A DNA stretch of 64,000 nucleotides from Neurospora crassa OR74A (GCF_000182925.2 NC_026507.1:4154001-4218000), one strand, 5' to 3'; shown: positions 11,067-22,687, counted from the first letter of the stretch. Notes: generated by a model not told the origin, from the letters alone. Made by a program: numbers and translations.

Positions 11067-12231
11067 TTTTCTGTGTTGCTGGTTTTTTTGGGTTCCTTTT
11101 ACGAGGAAACAGTCTTCGACTTTCTACGCGTTTGGTGAACAAGAGAATGGCCGCTTGTGTGAAGTCGCTAGTGCAATCCGAGTGGAGTTGTACAGCTTGC
11201 CAGGGCTTCACAGTCTCGAAGTTTCAAGCTCCAAGATGAGCAAGTGCACATGATGATCAGGCAGATACGGTACGGAGGTACGACCAGCTTCTTGCTGCAT
11301 CCAATGAGTCTTGATCTCGGGGAAATGGCGCCCCATGGGTGAAAAGAAACGGCCAGCAATCAGGTAGGTCGGGTCTAGACAACAATTTGACCCCCACCAA
11401 CAGCTCGACCACTTCCGGAATCCTTGCCGTTCAGCACATGCATGCATCTAGCGCCGTCGAGGTGTTTTGTACATAAAAGCCAAGCAATCTGTTCCGCGAA
11501 AAAGACATCCTTTGGTCCATTGAGGTTTACAGTCTCGAGTTTCAGGGTCCAGATGAGCTCCCGACCCCCAACAATAACACCATCACACATCGCTTCCACC
11601 AAATACGGAATCCTATCTGCAAATCACAATCGAAATCCTGCAATCCACGATCTTCGAGGCACTCCAGCACATCTTTGACCCAGTCTCATGGTGAAAGAGG
11701 CGGAAAGGGTACCGGTCCTCACCCTGATAAAGCTGAATCGCTATTGCGTGCTCCCGCGGCATCTTTGCAACACGGTTGACCAATCCTTCTAGGGCGGATT
11801 TGCATCGTCTACGATTGCGAGCCACACATCTTGGCGAGCTGATCTCTCCGATTTTACGGAGACGGCACCCAGATGAACTATGATAAGCTGTACCATCAAC
11901 CAGACCCTGGACTTTCAGTGGTCTGCAACGTGAAGTCCGTAATTCACAATCAGAGTGGGATTGTAGCTCATTGTTGGTGATGCAACATGGACTGGCACGA
12001 GTTTCTTGCCTGCATTATACAGCAGTCGAGGAAAAGAAGTAGTGGTAGAGGTAGGGAAGTGATAGGAGGAAAAGATAAATACTTCATTGTGATGTCACAT
12101 CTCACATACCAAGCTACACCTCGGCTTTTGTCTTTACAGCATTGGTTGAAGCTTTCGTCCTGATTTTGTGTCACCTCCAAGAACAGACTTCAAACAGCAC
12201 ATCGGACGACCAGATACACAACGTCGACAAG
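11067..12231. other. Intergenic with decayed coding remnants
   Basis: The 1.2 kb between two rightward genes hold minus-strand coding-like remnants (11375-11825, listed separately) and a TAGAGGTA octamer at 12046. The right end should carry the promoter of the UNC93-like gene. Confidence 0.4.
11375..11825 (-). pseudogene. Possible decayed gene, unknown family
   Basis: Two successive minus-strand frames look protein-like but are out of register. The first (11825-11613) reads ...VNRVAKMPREHAIAIQLYQ, then RYPFRLFHHETGSKMCW. The second (to 11375) reads ADRIPYLVEAMCDGVIV, then ELIWTLKLETVNLNGPKDVF and FFAEQIAWLLCTKHL. No splice pair joins them cleanly without crossing a stop. I do not recognise the family. 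It may be a remnant of a small gene or two unspliced exons of a live one. Confidence 0.25.
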
Positions 12232-13943
12232 ATGCATGTAGTATCCTCCGGTCCCCCGGACGAGTTCCCATCCGGCTTGCCGCACAGGGATACGCACACA
12301 AGTGAAGTCGAACCACCAAAAGATCAGCAACATCCAGGTATGTCCATTGTCCAGTTGAAGCTCCATCCATTTGTCTCTTCGACATCAATGGGAACGGAAC
12401 ATTGACTGTACCTTACAGTAAAATGGTACCGGTCATCAATGTTCAACGTGACCATCGTCGGTGTCTGCAGTTTCGCATGCCCCGGCATCTGGTCCGCCAT
12501 GAACTCACTCGGCGCCGGCGGAGCCGCTTCTCCTAATCTCATCAACGCCGCCAACGCCATTACTTTCAGTCTCATGGTCCTCTCCAGCTACCTGTCCAGT
12601 GCGTTGATGTACTTTGTTGGTGTCAAGGGCGCTTTGATCTTTGGCTGGCATGTCCTTCCAACCTTCTCCCCACCACCGTCCATCACTCTCGATCTACTAA
12701 CACAGGCACTCACCACAGCATCGGTTACGCCCCCTTTGCCGCCGGCCTCTACACCAACAACCGCTACGGAAACGAATGGTTTGTCCTCCTCGGTGCCGCC
12801 CTCTGCGGTATCTCGGCTGGCGTCTTCTGGGCCGCCGAAGCATCCATCGCCATTGCCTACCCTGAGCCTTGGAACAGAGGGAAAGCTTTGGGTTACTGGC
12901 TCTCCTTCAAGCTCTTCGCTCAGATGCTGGGCGGTGCCATCAACTTCGGTCTCAACGCCAACAATGACCGAGCCGGCCAGGTCTCATACACGGTGTTTCT
13001 AGTATTCATTGCCATCCAAGCTTCTGGCCCCTTCATCGGCTTCTTGCTCAATAGTCCTGACAATGTAGAACGGAAGGACGGCAAAAAAGTGGACTTGACG
13101 ATCACTCAGAATCCGTGGAGGGAGATCAAAGCCACCACCAAACTCTTCTTCACCAAAAAGTTCCTCCTCCTTCTCCTCTGGATCGGCAATGCCGTCTTCT
13201 CGGAGTCCGTCTTCTTCACCTACCTGGCCATGTGGTTTTCAGTCCGTTCGCGAGCCCTGGGATCCTTGATGTCGGGCATTGTTCCTGTCATTGCCGGAAA
13301 CATCTTGGGATACTGGCTTGATCGGGGTAGCATCTCGCTCAAGGTCAGGAGCAGAGTGGCCTTCTGGACGCTGGTGATCTTCCAGGGTGCATGGTGGACG
13401 TGGGCGACGGTGTTGGTAACGAGATTCAAGGAGACAAAGCCAACTTATGATTGGGCGACGCCCGGATTTGGAGCGGCGTTTGGGGTGTTTATCTTTTTGG
13501 CTGTCAGCTTCCAGCTCAATTATCTGTTTTCGTGAGTCTTCTTTCCACCCAAGTTCTTGTTGACGTTGTGGTTGAAGTAGGTACACTAACACCTGCACAG
13601 ATACTTCATCGTCCACAACATCGCCGAGAGCGATGAGGAGATCATTCGCTATGCTGCGCTCCTCCGCGGTACTGAGTCCGCTTGGCAGGCCCTCAGCTAC
13701 GGACTGGAGTCTTTGACATTGTTCACTGCAACTGGCGGCGTGTATATGAGCTTTGTCATATGGGCAGTGGCTATCTACCCTGCTTGGCACCTGCTAAGAC
13801 ACTTTGGCGTTCATACCTCTAGGCCCTTGGCGGGCGATGATTCATATTCGGCAAGTATCGAACGAGTGAAAGAGAAGGGCGCGATTAGTTCGGCAACAAG
13901 CTCGGGAGATGAGGCCGGCAATGAGAGTACGAGCAAGGCGTAA
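12232..13943 (+). CDS. UNC93-like MFS membrane protein
   Basis: Four exons (12232-12337, 12419-12647, 12719-13531, 13601-13943) give 496 residues with about 11-12 hydrophobic segments. The sequence follows fungal UNC93-like (DUF895) proteins: FACPGIWSAMNSLGAGG, GYAPFAAGLYTNNRYGNEWF, LCGISAGVFWAAEASIAIAYPEP, GKALGYWLSFKLFAQMLGGAINFGLN. Vertebrate UNC93 members act as trafficking or channel regulators; the role of fungal members is little known. The first and third introns are ordinary GT-AG. The second (12648-12718) works only with a GC donor (GCATGT) and the CAG at 12716-12718, after a CTAAC branch site. This restores LIFGCIGYAPFAAG in register, whereas the GT at 12652 leaves the frame broken. 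The first in-frame ATG is 12232. The tail is hydrophilic and rich in Ser, Glu and Lys. Confidence 0.85.
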
Positions 13944-14379
13944 AGGAGGGGAAGAGAAAATTTGAAGTTAAGGGTCCATGTTCGCATGGAGGCGATATCA
14001 GTTCAGTTTCAGTTACAATTTGAACAAGTCATCCATTCCCTCCATGTTGAGTCTGCCGTTGCAACATTTGCAGGTACAAATCGGGTACTCACGCAGCTTT
14101 TGAGGCTCAACTACTGTATCTCACAGACACAAGAGACTGGAAGTGAAAGTTAAGGATTCGGGTACTCGGGAGTGACATGCCTAGAGGTACCTAGAGGTAC
14201 CCCGACACTTCAACTGGAAGAAAAACTCAAGGGAATCGAGTGGCAAGAATATAGTAGGGACCAGTATCTCTTTCAGAACCGTACAGAAAATGGTATTCGA
14301 GATGATGGAAAGTAAAATCGCTATAATCTCGACAGTTACTAGAGGTATTAGTTTGAACTCAGATTACATCCTCCCCAGC
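13944..14379. other. Intergenic, convergent 3' ends
   Basis: 436 bp between converging genes. Three TAGAGGTA octamers lie here (14181, 14191, 14340), two of them as a direct CTAGAGGTAC repeat. No gene seen. Confidence 0.5.
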
Positions 14380-15953
14380 CTATTCAGCAACCCTGACAAC
14401 CAGTTTCCCACCACTAATCTCCCCCTTTCTCATCCTATCTAGCCCCCTATTAATACTACCGAGCCCCTGCTCAACATCGATGATTTCGGGCGCCTTCACC
14501 AACCCTTCAGCCAACAACCTCTCCAACCATTGGCATAACGCCCCGCCCACCTGTGGAATTTCATGAAACAACTTGATTGGTACCGTATGGAACATCGTTT
14601 CCTCAGGTGCTTGCTGCTTTGGGAGGCCTGTAAGACCAATCAGATGCGCACCCAGGAGGATCTCCTCTTTAGGTGTGCCAGGTGGGGATGGTGGCTGCTC
14701 GCCGGCTGGTAAAGGAGGAGAGTCGACGTTATCGGGAGAAAGGGCGTGAAGCAGCGAAGTAGCAGATTCCCGACCACGGGTGTCCACGCCAAAGCGAAGT
14801 TTGCCCTTCAAATTCTGGCGGATAATCTGCACCGCCCTTTCGGGGTCGTGGCTGTCCACCAGCAAGTCGGCCTTGAGTACTTCATGGTTACTTAGCCTCA
14901 AGCCGTGCTTAGCTTTATCAACAATCGTAACAACCTTCAGTCCGGCGAGCTTAGCTAACTGGATCGTCAGGTTGGCACTCGTCGAGCTTCCACCCCACAC
15001 GGCGACCCAATCCCCAGCTTTGGCTCTCTCATGAAAACGAATCCCGTCTAGGCATTCAGAGCGGATATCTTCTGCTAGAGACTCTTGTGAAACGGATGAG
15101 CGGAGGAGGGAGAAGAGATCGGGACCGGAGAGGATAGAAGAGAAGTTGACGCCCATACACACGCCTAGGGAAAGGGCGGCGGCGACGAAGGCCACACCGA
15201 GAGTCGAACCCTCTTCAAGGGAGAGGGAGGGTGGGATGCGGACGGTGTTGTAGTCGAAGGAGATGACGTATTGCTGGTAGGCGGCTTTGCGGAGGTCGCG
15301 GTAGTCGGTGGAGATGGCGAGGACCTATGGTTATTAGCTAGGTACCTGATGAAAGTATGGCATGAGATAAAATGGGAAGGGGCGGAAGTGAGAAGAGGTA
15401 AGATGAAGGGAAGTGACAGGTGAGCTGATATGAAATGAAGTGACCTACTCGATCCCTTGGCTTCAACCTCGACTCTTTCCTGGAAGTTTGAACAACTTCA
15501 CCTGCCAACTCACGACCAGAGATGTATGGTAGTTCAGGAATGGCAAAGTTGAAGTCACTTCATGATTGTCAGCAGTCGGTTCCCTCCAGCCCCCAACGTG
15601 GAACAACGTAAAGAAACTCACGGTGCCTTCCAATCAATGGGATTGAGTCCAATGGTCTGTGTCCTCACAAGTACATCGTGCTCCCCCTCCAACTTTGGGA
15701 CGGGATAGTCCTCTGTCAGCTGGTATGGTTGCTTTGCCCCGTGCAGCAAGAGCACTGTCTGCTTCTCTGGCGTTGGTAGAGGCTCCATGTCTGTGGTACT
15801 GATGCCGTGGTTGCCGCTGCCGAGGGGAATGGCGTCTTCTGGTAGTTGTCCTTGCTGTTCAACGTATTGTGCCTGCGGTAGCTGACTGTCTTTCGTAGAT
15901 GACGAACTGTTTTTGCCGAGCTTCTTCAGTGACAAACGTTTGATGAAAGACAT
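14380..15953 (-). CDS. Medium-chain dehydrogenase/enoyl reductase-like protein
   Basis: Exons 15953-15622, 15557-15449 and 15324-14380 (introns 64 nt and 124 nt, GTGAGT and GTAGGT donors) give 461 residues. Segments typical of zinc-type MDR proteins of the trans-acting enoyl reductase/CipB group are seen in order: a GroES-like part with VLVRTQTIGLNPIDWKAPDF, YISGRELAGEVV, LKPRDRVLAIS; then the cofactor-binding motif VAVWGGSSTSANLTIQLAKL followed by GLKVVTIV, and a C-terminal KLFHEIPQVGGALCQWLERLLAEGLV. NADPH-dependent reduction of a C=C or C=O bond is expected. The first ~75 residues form a basic, Ser/Gln-rich extension not usual for the family. An ATG at 15953 is preferred over an upstream TTG in the same frame. 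No polyketide synthase lies in the window. Confidence 0.85.
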
Positions 15954-17150
15954 GATGTTGCTCAAGTTGCCGTATGAGATGCTTGCGTCATCCAGGATCG
16001 AAGTGTACCTCTAGCGATCGAGCGGTGTTCAAGTAGTGCGTCGAAGTACAAGACTGGTACTTGGGTGACTTCAGGCTCGTTGTTTCTGGCTTGCTAACTG
16101 GCTGGACTCTGGCAAACAACATCAACGGTCGAAAGTAACGAATATATAACCCTTCTGAAGCCAAGGGAAACTTCGCAGGTTCTTCCAGAAGGGAATTAAG
16201 CACCGCTTGACCAAATCGAATTCGCGACACACACTCCGGATGATCTCTGTCAAGTGCCTGACAACCCGGCTGAGCGTTGGATTGCGCCATCTCGGTCGGA
16301 TTCGACTCAATTGAGCGATATGTGTATCCCTGGTGAGAGCCAAAGCTGTCCTGCCGTTAGACAATCACCACGCCCTGTTGCCCACCATGACGGTGGCTCT
16401 TTGCAGCTCATCTACTCACTCTGGTATAGAGGTGGGAGGGACCATGGACCCCCACTCTTGCTCGCCAACGATAGAACGGGTACCGATAATCGGGAGCAGG
16501 TGCAACCAGTCGCATGCGATGTGGACTGCAGACTACAGGGTGTCCTGTGCTCGGCGATGCTGTGCAAGCGCAAAGGAGGGAACGCGGCGATGGCTGTCAA
16601 TGTCATTGTCCCGTCGGTGGCGCCAATCCCTCGGGTATCAGTACAAACATGCTATTTCCGCCGCAGTGGGTTTAGATGTACATGATGGTGCTGGCCATGG
16701 GTTGGGGCGGGCTGTAGTGTCAGGAACAATGAAGCACTTGGGCGAGAGGTCGGGGTAGCTGCGGTTGCTGATGAGCACCATCCCCGCGTCAATCACGCAA
16801 TCGCGGGCAGTCGTTTCCGAGCACGGCACCAGTGACGAACTCGGCAACGCGGTAGCAGTATCGACTATCACGACACTCTTTGCCATCTTTGAGTGATTGA
16901 TAGCGTCTTGGTAAAGCAGTCTGGGTGCCCCTTATAATGGCGAATCGCCTTGGTCGTCGTCGTCATCGATCGTTTGGTTTCGTTCAAATCGGGGCAAAAG
17001 TCAACAAACCCCTTTTGCGGACCCCTTTAGTTCGCTTAGCGATAACGGGCTCAGTTCTCTTGACTTCAACGACGTGCATCAACAACCACTTGAGCGCAAA
17101 GTGGAACAGACTCTCACAATCCGGGCATTCACTGAGACACATCAGCAATC
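15954..17150. other. Intergenic, divergent promoter region
   Basis: The 1.2 kb separate the leftward dehydrogenase from the rightward NtaA-like gene. They hold a TAGAGGTA octamer (reverse complement) at 16006 and one small reading frame listed separately. Confidence 0.5.
16638..16886 (-). CDS. Possible small hypothetical protein, 82 residues
   Basis: An ATG with a good context (CTCAAAGATGGC) opens an 82-residue frame with C-ending codons like its neighbours. A TATAAGG box lies about 50 nt upstream. The product reads MAKSVVIVDTATALPSSSLV... with five cysteines and a Pro/Thr-rich end. There is no signal peptide and I recognise no family. It could be the first exon of a longer gene or chance. 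Confidence 0.28.
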   Translation of the reverse strand: MAKSVVIVDTATALPSSSLVPCSETTARDCVIDAGMVLISNRSYPDLSPKCFIVPDTTARPNPWPAPSCTSKPTAAEIACLY

Positions 17151-18900
17151 ATGTCCAGCCCAACAGACGGGTCAGGCCAAACCAGGCCCAAGAAGAAACT
17201 CATCATCAATGCCTTCGTCGAAATGTGTAAGTCGGTCCAATGACCCACTCCGGAGGTCAGCCCACTTGACCCCCTTTTGAAAACAAACAACAAGAGCCTG
17301 AAGCGAATCAACGACTTCAATTTCACTTTGCCGTCGACGACCTGTACTCACACATCCACCTGCTTGACCATGAAACCAGTCCACTGACATCTGCCATCAG
17401 GCTCCGGCCATCAATCCCCGGGCCTCTGGCGCCACCCCTCCGACCAGTCCCACAATTTCACTTCCGTCCAACACTGGGTCGAGCTCGCCAAGCTCCTCGA
17501 ATCCGCCAGATTCCACGGCATCTTCATCGCCGATGTCCTCGGTGGCTACGATGTCTATCGTGATTCCCTCACTCCTGCCATCGTCTCCGGGGCGCAATGG
17601 CCCGTCAACGAGCCCTTGTCAGTAGTCCCCGCCATGGCGGCCGCCACAAAATCTCTCGGTTTCGGCGTCACTGTGAGTACCAGCTACGAAGCGCCCTATC
17701 ATTTACACCGCCGCCTGGCGACGGTCGATCACTTGACCAACGGCAGATTAGGCTGGAACATTGTGACGAGTTACTTGGACAGCGCCGCGCGTAACATTGC
17801 GGGGCGGGAAAAGCAGGTGGCGCATGATGAGCGTTACGAACAGGCGGAGGAGTACCTGCGCGTCATGTACAAGCTTTTTGCCTCTTCGTGGCGGGACGAC
17901 GCGGTGGTGCTGGATCGTGAGAGGGGCGTGTATACCGACCCGGAGGCCGTGAGGCAGATCAACCACGAGGGCAAGTTCTTCTCCGTCCCCGGCCCCGCGA
18001 TTGTTCAGCCCACGCCACAGAGAGTGCCGCTTCTGTTGCAGGCTGGAACCTCCAAAGCTGGCAAGCTCTTTGCTGCGCAGCACGCCGAAGCCATATTTGT
18101 GAGCTCGCACGCGCCGCAGGTTTGTGCGAAGAATATTGCCGAGGTGAGGCAGTTGGCCCGGGAAAAGTTTGGAAGGGATGGGAGCAAGATCAAGGTGTTG
18201 AGTTTGGTTACACCGATTCTGGGCAGGACCGAGGAGGAGGCAAAGGGGAAATTGGCTGACTACAGGAAATATGCGAGCACGGAAGGTGCGCTGGCTTTCT
18301 TTGGTGGGTGGACGGGCATGGATTTGAGCAAATATGGTGATGATGAGGAGTTGAGAGAGGTTGAAAGTAATGCTGTGAGGTGAGTTTGTTTCCTCCCGGT
18401 TGAGTTGTGGAATGAACAGAGAGTTAACTGCCCCTGGTTCAGGTCAACGGTGGAGGCTTACGCCAGGTTCTCTCCGCCTGGCTCAAAGTGGACAAAGCAC
18501 ACCGTTGCAGAGCACGTTTCCATCGGTGGCAACGGTCCCATCCTTGTTGGCACACCAGAGCAGGTTGCTGATGGCCTTGAGGCCTGGATAACTGAGGCTG
18601 ATGTTGATGGCTTCAACTTTGTAAGTGATCCGTCCCAGATATCCATGGACTGTACCAAACCTAAAGCACACTCAGGCATATGCCCTCTTCCCGGGATCTT
18701 TCCAGGATATAATCGATCTTTTGCTCCCCGAGTTGAAGAAGCGTGGTCTCTTCTGGGACGATTACGCTGTCCCGGGCGGAACATATCGTGAGAACTTCTA
18801 TGGTGCCCAAGGCCAGAAGTATCCGTTGGAGGAGCACATCGCGTCCAAGTACCAGTGGAAAGCCGGTGTACCATCCGAGGAGCACAAGATCCCAGAGTAG
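17151..18900 (+). CDS. NtaA/SnaA-type FMN-dependent monooxygenase, intact paralog
   Basis: Four exons (17151-17226, 17401-18379, 18443-18620, 18676-18900) give 485 residues, the usual length for this luciferase-like family, which uses reduced FMN and O2 to oxidise small compounds such as aminopolycarboxylates or organosulfur molecules. Segments in order: LIINAFVEM, FHGIFIADVLGGYDVY, GAQWPVNEP, PAMAAATKSLGFGVTVSTS, LATVDHLTNGRLGWNIVTS, HDERYEQAEEYLRVMYK, LLLQAGTSKAG, AEAIFVSSHAPQ, ILGRTEEEA, then NGPILVGTPEQVADGLEAW and GFNFAYALFPGSFQDIIDLLLPELKKRG. All introns are GT-AG and their joins restore these motifs. It is paralogous to the gene at 3036-5279. A reductase partner is not seen nearby. The substrate is unknown. 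Confidence 0.88.
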
Positions 18901-19002
18901 GCGTGCAAGTTTGCTCTGCTAATTGACTTCTTGAAGATTCCAAAGGCTCTTTTTCTGCGGCATCAGGCAACATATTTGCCAAAATGTGCCAATGATCAAT
19001 GA

Positions 19003-20112
19003 TCAAAAGGTGTTCAGTCTCTTTTGCGTGGTGTCGTGGAGACTCAAAGATGCTTGAAAAGAGTGTGAAGAAAGAGATTCCTTGAGAATCTCTAGTAAGC
19101 AGCTCGCCACTTTCTCATACTCGGGGTCGCTTAAGCCATAAAAGCGGCACATGTCCATATGGTTTTCGCTGATCCGTCTGAAAATTTCCCTCACAGGTGG
19201 TCCCAGGCGAGACGAGTGATCCTCAACTACCTGAACCACACATTAGCTTCTGAAGAGACGAAGGGCCGAGTTAGTCACCTTCTTGCTGAAAAAGCCCAAA
19301 ACGCCGTACTCTTCCTGAAAAGTGTAAACAATCCATCCTCGCTCCGCTGCTAGACTCTTGAAGCCGTCCAGGTTGAGTGGTTTCTGAATGTTGTTCACGT
19401 TCGGAATCAGGGCATCGAGAATAAACGGATTGACGTCTATTCCCAGTCGCATGGCGAAGGCGGAAAAAGAGCGATGAAAAGAGCTTCGAGGATCAGCACC
19501 ACGATGAGGCGTGCCAAAGAACATGATGGCGACGGTGGAACGGAAGATATCTTTGTAGCGGCTGGTACTGATTTGATCATCCTGATGTTGACTGGCCAGA
19601 GTGAGGGCTTCTCTGACAACTAGCCCACCTAAGCTGTGTGCGATGAAGGCTAGCGGGCGAGATCCTTTTGCATCTGGCGGCCTCTTATCCCTCAATTGCT
19701 CCAAGAGTTCCCGAGCATGGTCTTGAACTGTGTTTTTGCTGATCTGGCCTTGAGAGAAATGTCGTATCTTGGAATCGTAGCCAAAAGTCATGACCCTGGC
19801 AGATGGTAGCGTTACTGGAACCAGGTCCTTTGGCCAGTAAACGTCTGCTGTTTGCGCACTTTTGTGAACATTGTGGCTCGGGGCATCGCTATTTGCCTTT
19901 CTTCTTCTCTCAGCCTTTTTTTGATCAATCGTCCAAGTCAAGCGTGGATGACCTGTGAAGCCATGGATGAAAATAATGCTGCAAGCCGCGTTGAACAGTG
20001 TGCCCCGAACTACAGTCATTGAATGGATGAGATAGGAGTGGCGGACTCACTCAAGCTCGGGCTCGACATCATTCGGTTCAAAGAGCAACGAAATACCCTG
20101 CGCTCTGACCAT
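19003..20112 (-). CDS. SesB-like serine hydrolase (copy A)
   Basis: Exons 20112-20051, 19978-19279 and 19230-19003 (introns 72 and 48 nt) give 329 residues. The N-terminal part is an alpha/beta hydrolase: IIFIHGFTGHP at 22-32, the nucleophile elbow AHSLGG with Ser136, FFGTPHRGADPRS, and a late His278 in SENHMDMCRFYG. This layout is that of the SesB-type hydrolase found as the N-terminal effector domain of fungal NLR (NACHT/NB-ARC) proteins. The motif around the last His normally leads into the nucleotide-binding domain. Here the protein ends about 45 residues later with no P-loop, so it is a stand-alone or truncated effector. A clear paralog lies at 43753-45022. The first exon (MVRAQGISLLFEPNDVEPEL) is chosen because its join gives ELDIIFIHG; without it the frame would start inside the intron. 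Confidence 0.8.
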
Positions 20113-21283
20113 CGTTGCTGACTGCGGAAGAACTGAACCTGAAGACAGGTTACGTATCTCAGATAGAAGAGGCCTGATGTTATGACGGGATTCCACAAAA
20201 TCTTTCATGAACGAGGACGGGCATACTGAAAATTCAAGGAGACAAGGACTCGAAGCGGGGGTAACGCCATATCAATACAGCTGCAGCCTGTCAGCCTGTG
20301 CCGTATGAACCTACCTAGCTGGAAACTGTATCGGGCAGCCATTGGTCGTTCTGCGACAAATACAACTGCCCAACTTGGTGGCTTGGATATTGTATGTTGA
20401 TTGGAGGCTGGAAAGGACGAAAATAAGAATGCCCCTGGTAGAAGAGTGAAAAGGGAAGAGGCGGGAGATGGACGATACCACGCAGATATGGAGGAAGGGA
20501 AGGAGCATACCTCAATAATTGGTTGCCACAGTTTTTCCTGGTTGATCACCCCAGCTCAGTTGCTATAAAGAAGGGACCAAGTGGAGGTTACCATGATGCG
20601 ATGAACAATGTTACTGATGGGAAAGGCAACCTGACTCATAAGCCAGCTAAAAGCAATGAGCCATAACCATTTTGATACGCCTGATGAGAAGCCTGTAAAA
20701 AGAAAAAACACACACACTAAAGAGGTATGATTACACCGGTTGTTGTCATGACGTAAAAGGCCTCCTTCCATTGTCCTAATTCCCTTGCTGCCTCTACCGC
20801 CCGAGCCCATGCCCACACGACAAATAGCGACAATTGCCAAACGCTGAGAGATAGAGAAGACTATCGAGGCAGATGAGAACGAAAGAAGAAAAAAAAGGTC
20901 TATTCTTCGAAATGCATCGCTAACCCTTTTTGGATTCGCACTTTCAAATCCTCTCATTGCAATGGCATAAAAGATGCTGGGAGGGGATCTATCCGAGACT
21001 CGTCCTGGTCAAGTTGAAGCCCATACGCTGAAGCAGTTCGCCTGCCATGAAGCGACTGAGTTCGCCTGGCCACTTGATGCTCGCCGCGTTCCAATCGTCG
21101 GCGATAATCTTGGTCTCACATTCGACGAGAAATCAGTCGCCGCTTTCATGCGTTGCGATCGAGCCCATGCCATAATCATTCCTTCACAATCCTCTTATCG
21201 CCCTTGCTTTCCTGACATGTCGACCCGGGTATACTTCTGCCGCCACCATCAGTCAGTTCTCCACTGCCGCTATTGTCACACGC
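20113..21283. other. Intergenic region
   Basis: 1.2 kb upstream of SesB-like copy A and downstream of the eIF3e gene. Several short frames occur (for example 20556-20957, minus) but none has family features. I see no repeat or RNA gene here. Confidence 0.4.
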
Positions 21284-22687
21284 CTATCTGGCAACAGCAG
21301 CAGTCAAAACCTGCGTCCTGAAGAAACCGCCCTTGGTGCGCTCAATGACCTGCTGATACACGGAGCTCGGGGGGTGGTTCATGACAACGGTACCCTCCTT
21401 GTAGTCGATCTTGGCGTCGAGGCGGGTGTCGCGAATGAGGTTGACAATCCACTTCTCGGCGTCGTCGTTATTAAGACCGAGGCGGGCGCTGAGGTCCTTG
21501 AGCGAAATGCGGGCGTGGATCTTGCAGTAGCTCTCGAAGATGAGGTGGCGGGCCGAGTCGACAAAGTCATCGGCGTGGGCGAGCAAGAAGAAGTCGCTCC
21601 TGAGGACCTCCTCGGCAAGCACGAGCTGTTGCTGAGCCTCCTCAAAGTCAAAGTCGATGCACAAGGCGTGGACGAAGCGGGTGATGGGGTCCTGGTACTC
21701 GTAGGCCTCCTGCTTGACGATGCGAACAACGTCCTTCATCTGCTTCTGGTGGACACCGGCGTTCTTAGCGCGGCCGCGGTTGGTGATGACGGCGACGGTG
21801 AGATAGCGGAGGATCCAGGGCGAGTTGGCCTGGATGGTGTTGATGAAGCCGGCGTTGAAGAAGAGGTCGAGGAGGGGCTCACGGGCCTTGTCGTAGTTGA
21901 AGAGGGGGAAGAGGGCCCAGTGGACGAGCTCGGTGCGGTGCTGCAGCTGAGCAAGGGGGTTGTTAGCGAGCCTGGTGTCGATGCTCTCGCGCACCTTTTG
22001 CAGCTCCTCCATGGCGGACTCCCAGTTCATGGTGAGGATCTCGCAGGCGAGACGACCCCATGTGGCGTACGAGACCTTGTCGTTGTCGGTGGAGAGGACG
22101 CGGAAGCGGTAGAGGAGCTCCGAGGCGTCGGCGTAGTTGCCGCACGAGTACTGGAGCTGGCCAAAGTCGTAGAGGGCGTTGACCATGTCGATGGTGACCT
22201 GCACAGGATATGGGGGTTAGCCATGTACTACAAGCCACATGTGCCGATGGAAACAAAAAGTAGGACGTACGTCGTGCTCCTTCTTCAAGAACTCCAAGTT
22301 GGCCACCTTGTCGGAGCGGAGGTTGTTAACGACATCGTCGCGCTGCAGCAGCTCGGTGATCTTGGCAGTCTCCTGCTCGTACTTTTCGAGCTGGTGGAAG
22401 ACCTTTTGGCGGCGCTCGGCGTACTCGGCGGGGGGCTCCTTAAGACCCTCGAGCTCGCAGTAGAGGTTGGCGACGTAGTCGGTCATGTTGGTCTTCTTGA
22501 GGAGGGCGTACTTGGCGGCGAGGATCTCGCGAGCCTTGTCGGTCTCATCTTCCTTAAGGCGGCCGGCGTTGAACTCGAGGAGAGGGAAGATCATGTGGCG
22601 GTCGAGATGGGGAGCGAGCTTGAGGACGAGGTCATAGTTGGCGGGCGCAACGTCGCCGTTGGTGGTGGCGGGGGATGTGGAAGCCAT
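21284..22687 (-). CDS. int-6: Translation initiation factor eIF3 subunit e (INT6)
   Basis: Exons 22687-22271 and 22198-21284, with a 72-nt intron (GTACGT), give 443 residues, the usual size for eIF3e. The N-terminal eIF3 domain is recognisable ([34 protein letters not shown]). The join [34 protein letters not shown] is diagnostic of the family. A PCI domain occupies roughly residues 220-400 and ends with the winged-helix part ([24 protein letters not shown]). The protein is part of the eIF3 complex, which supports 43S recruitment to mRNA in the cytoplasm. It diverges from the mL49 gene, from which its start lies about 1 kb away. Confidence 0.95.

Noticed and set aside
20556-20957. 133-residue minus-strand frame with hydrophobic runs
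   Set aside because: No family features and no conserved start or splice context; likely noncoding.
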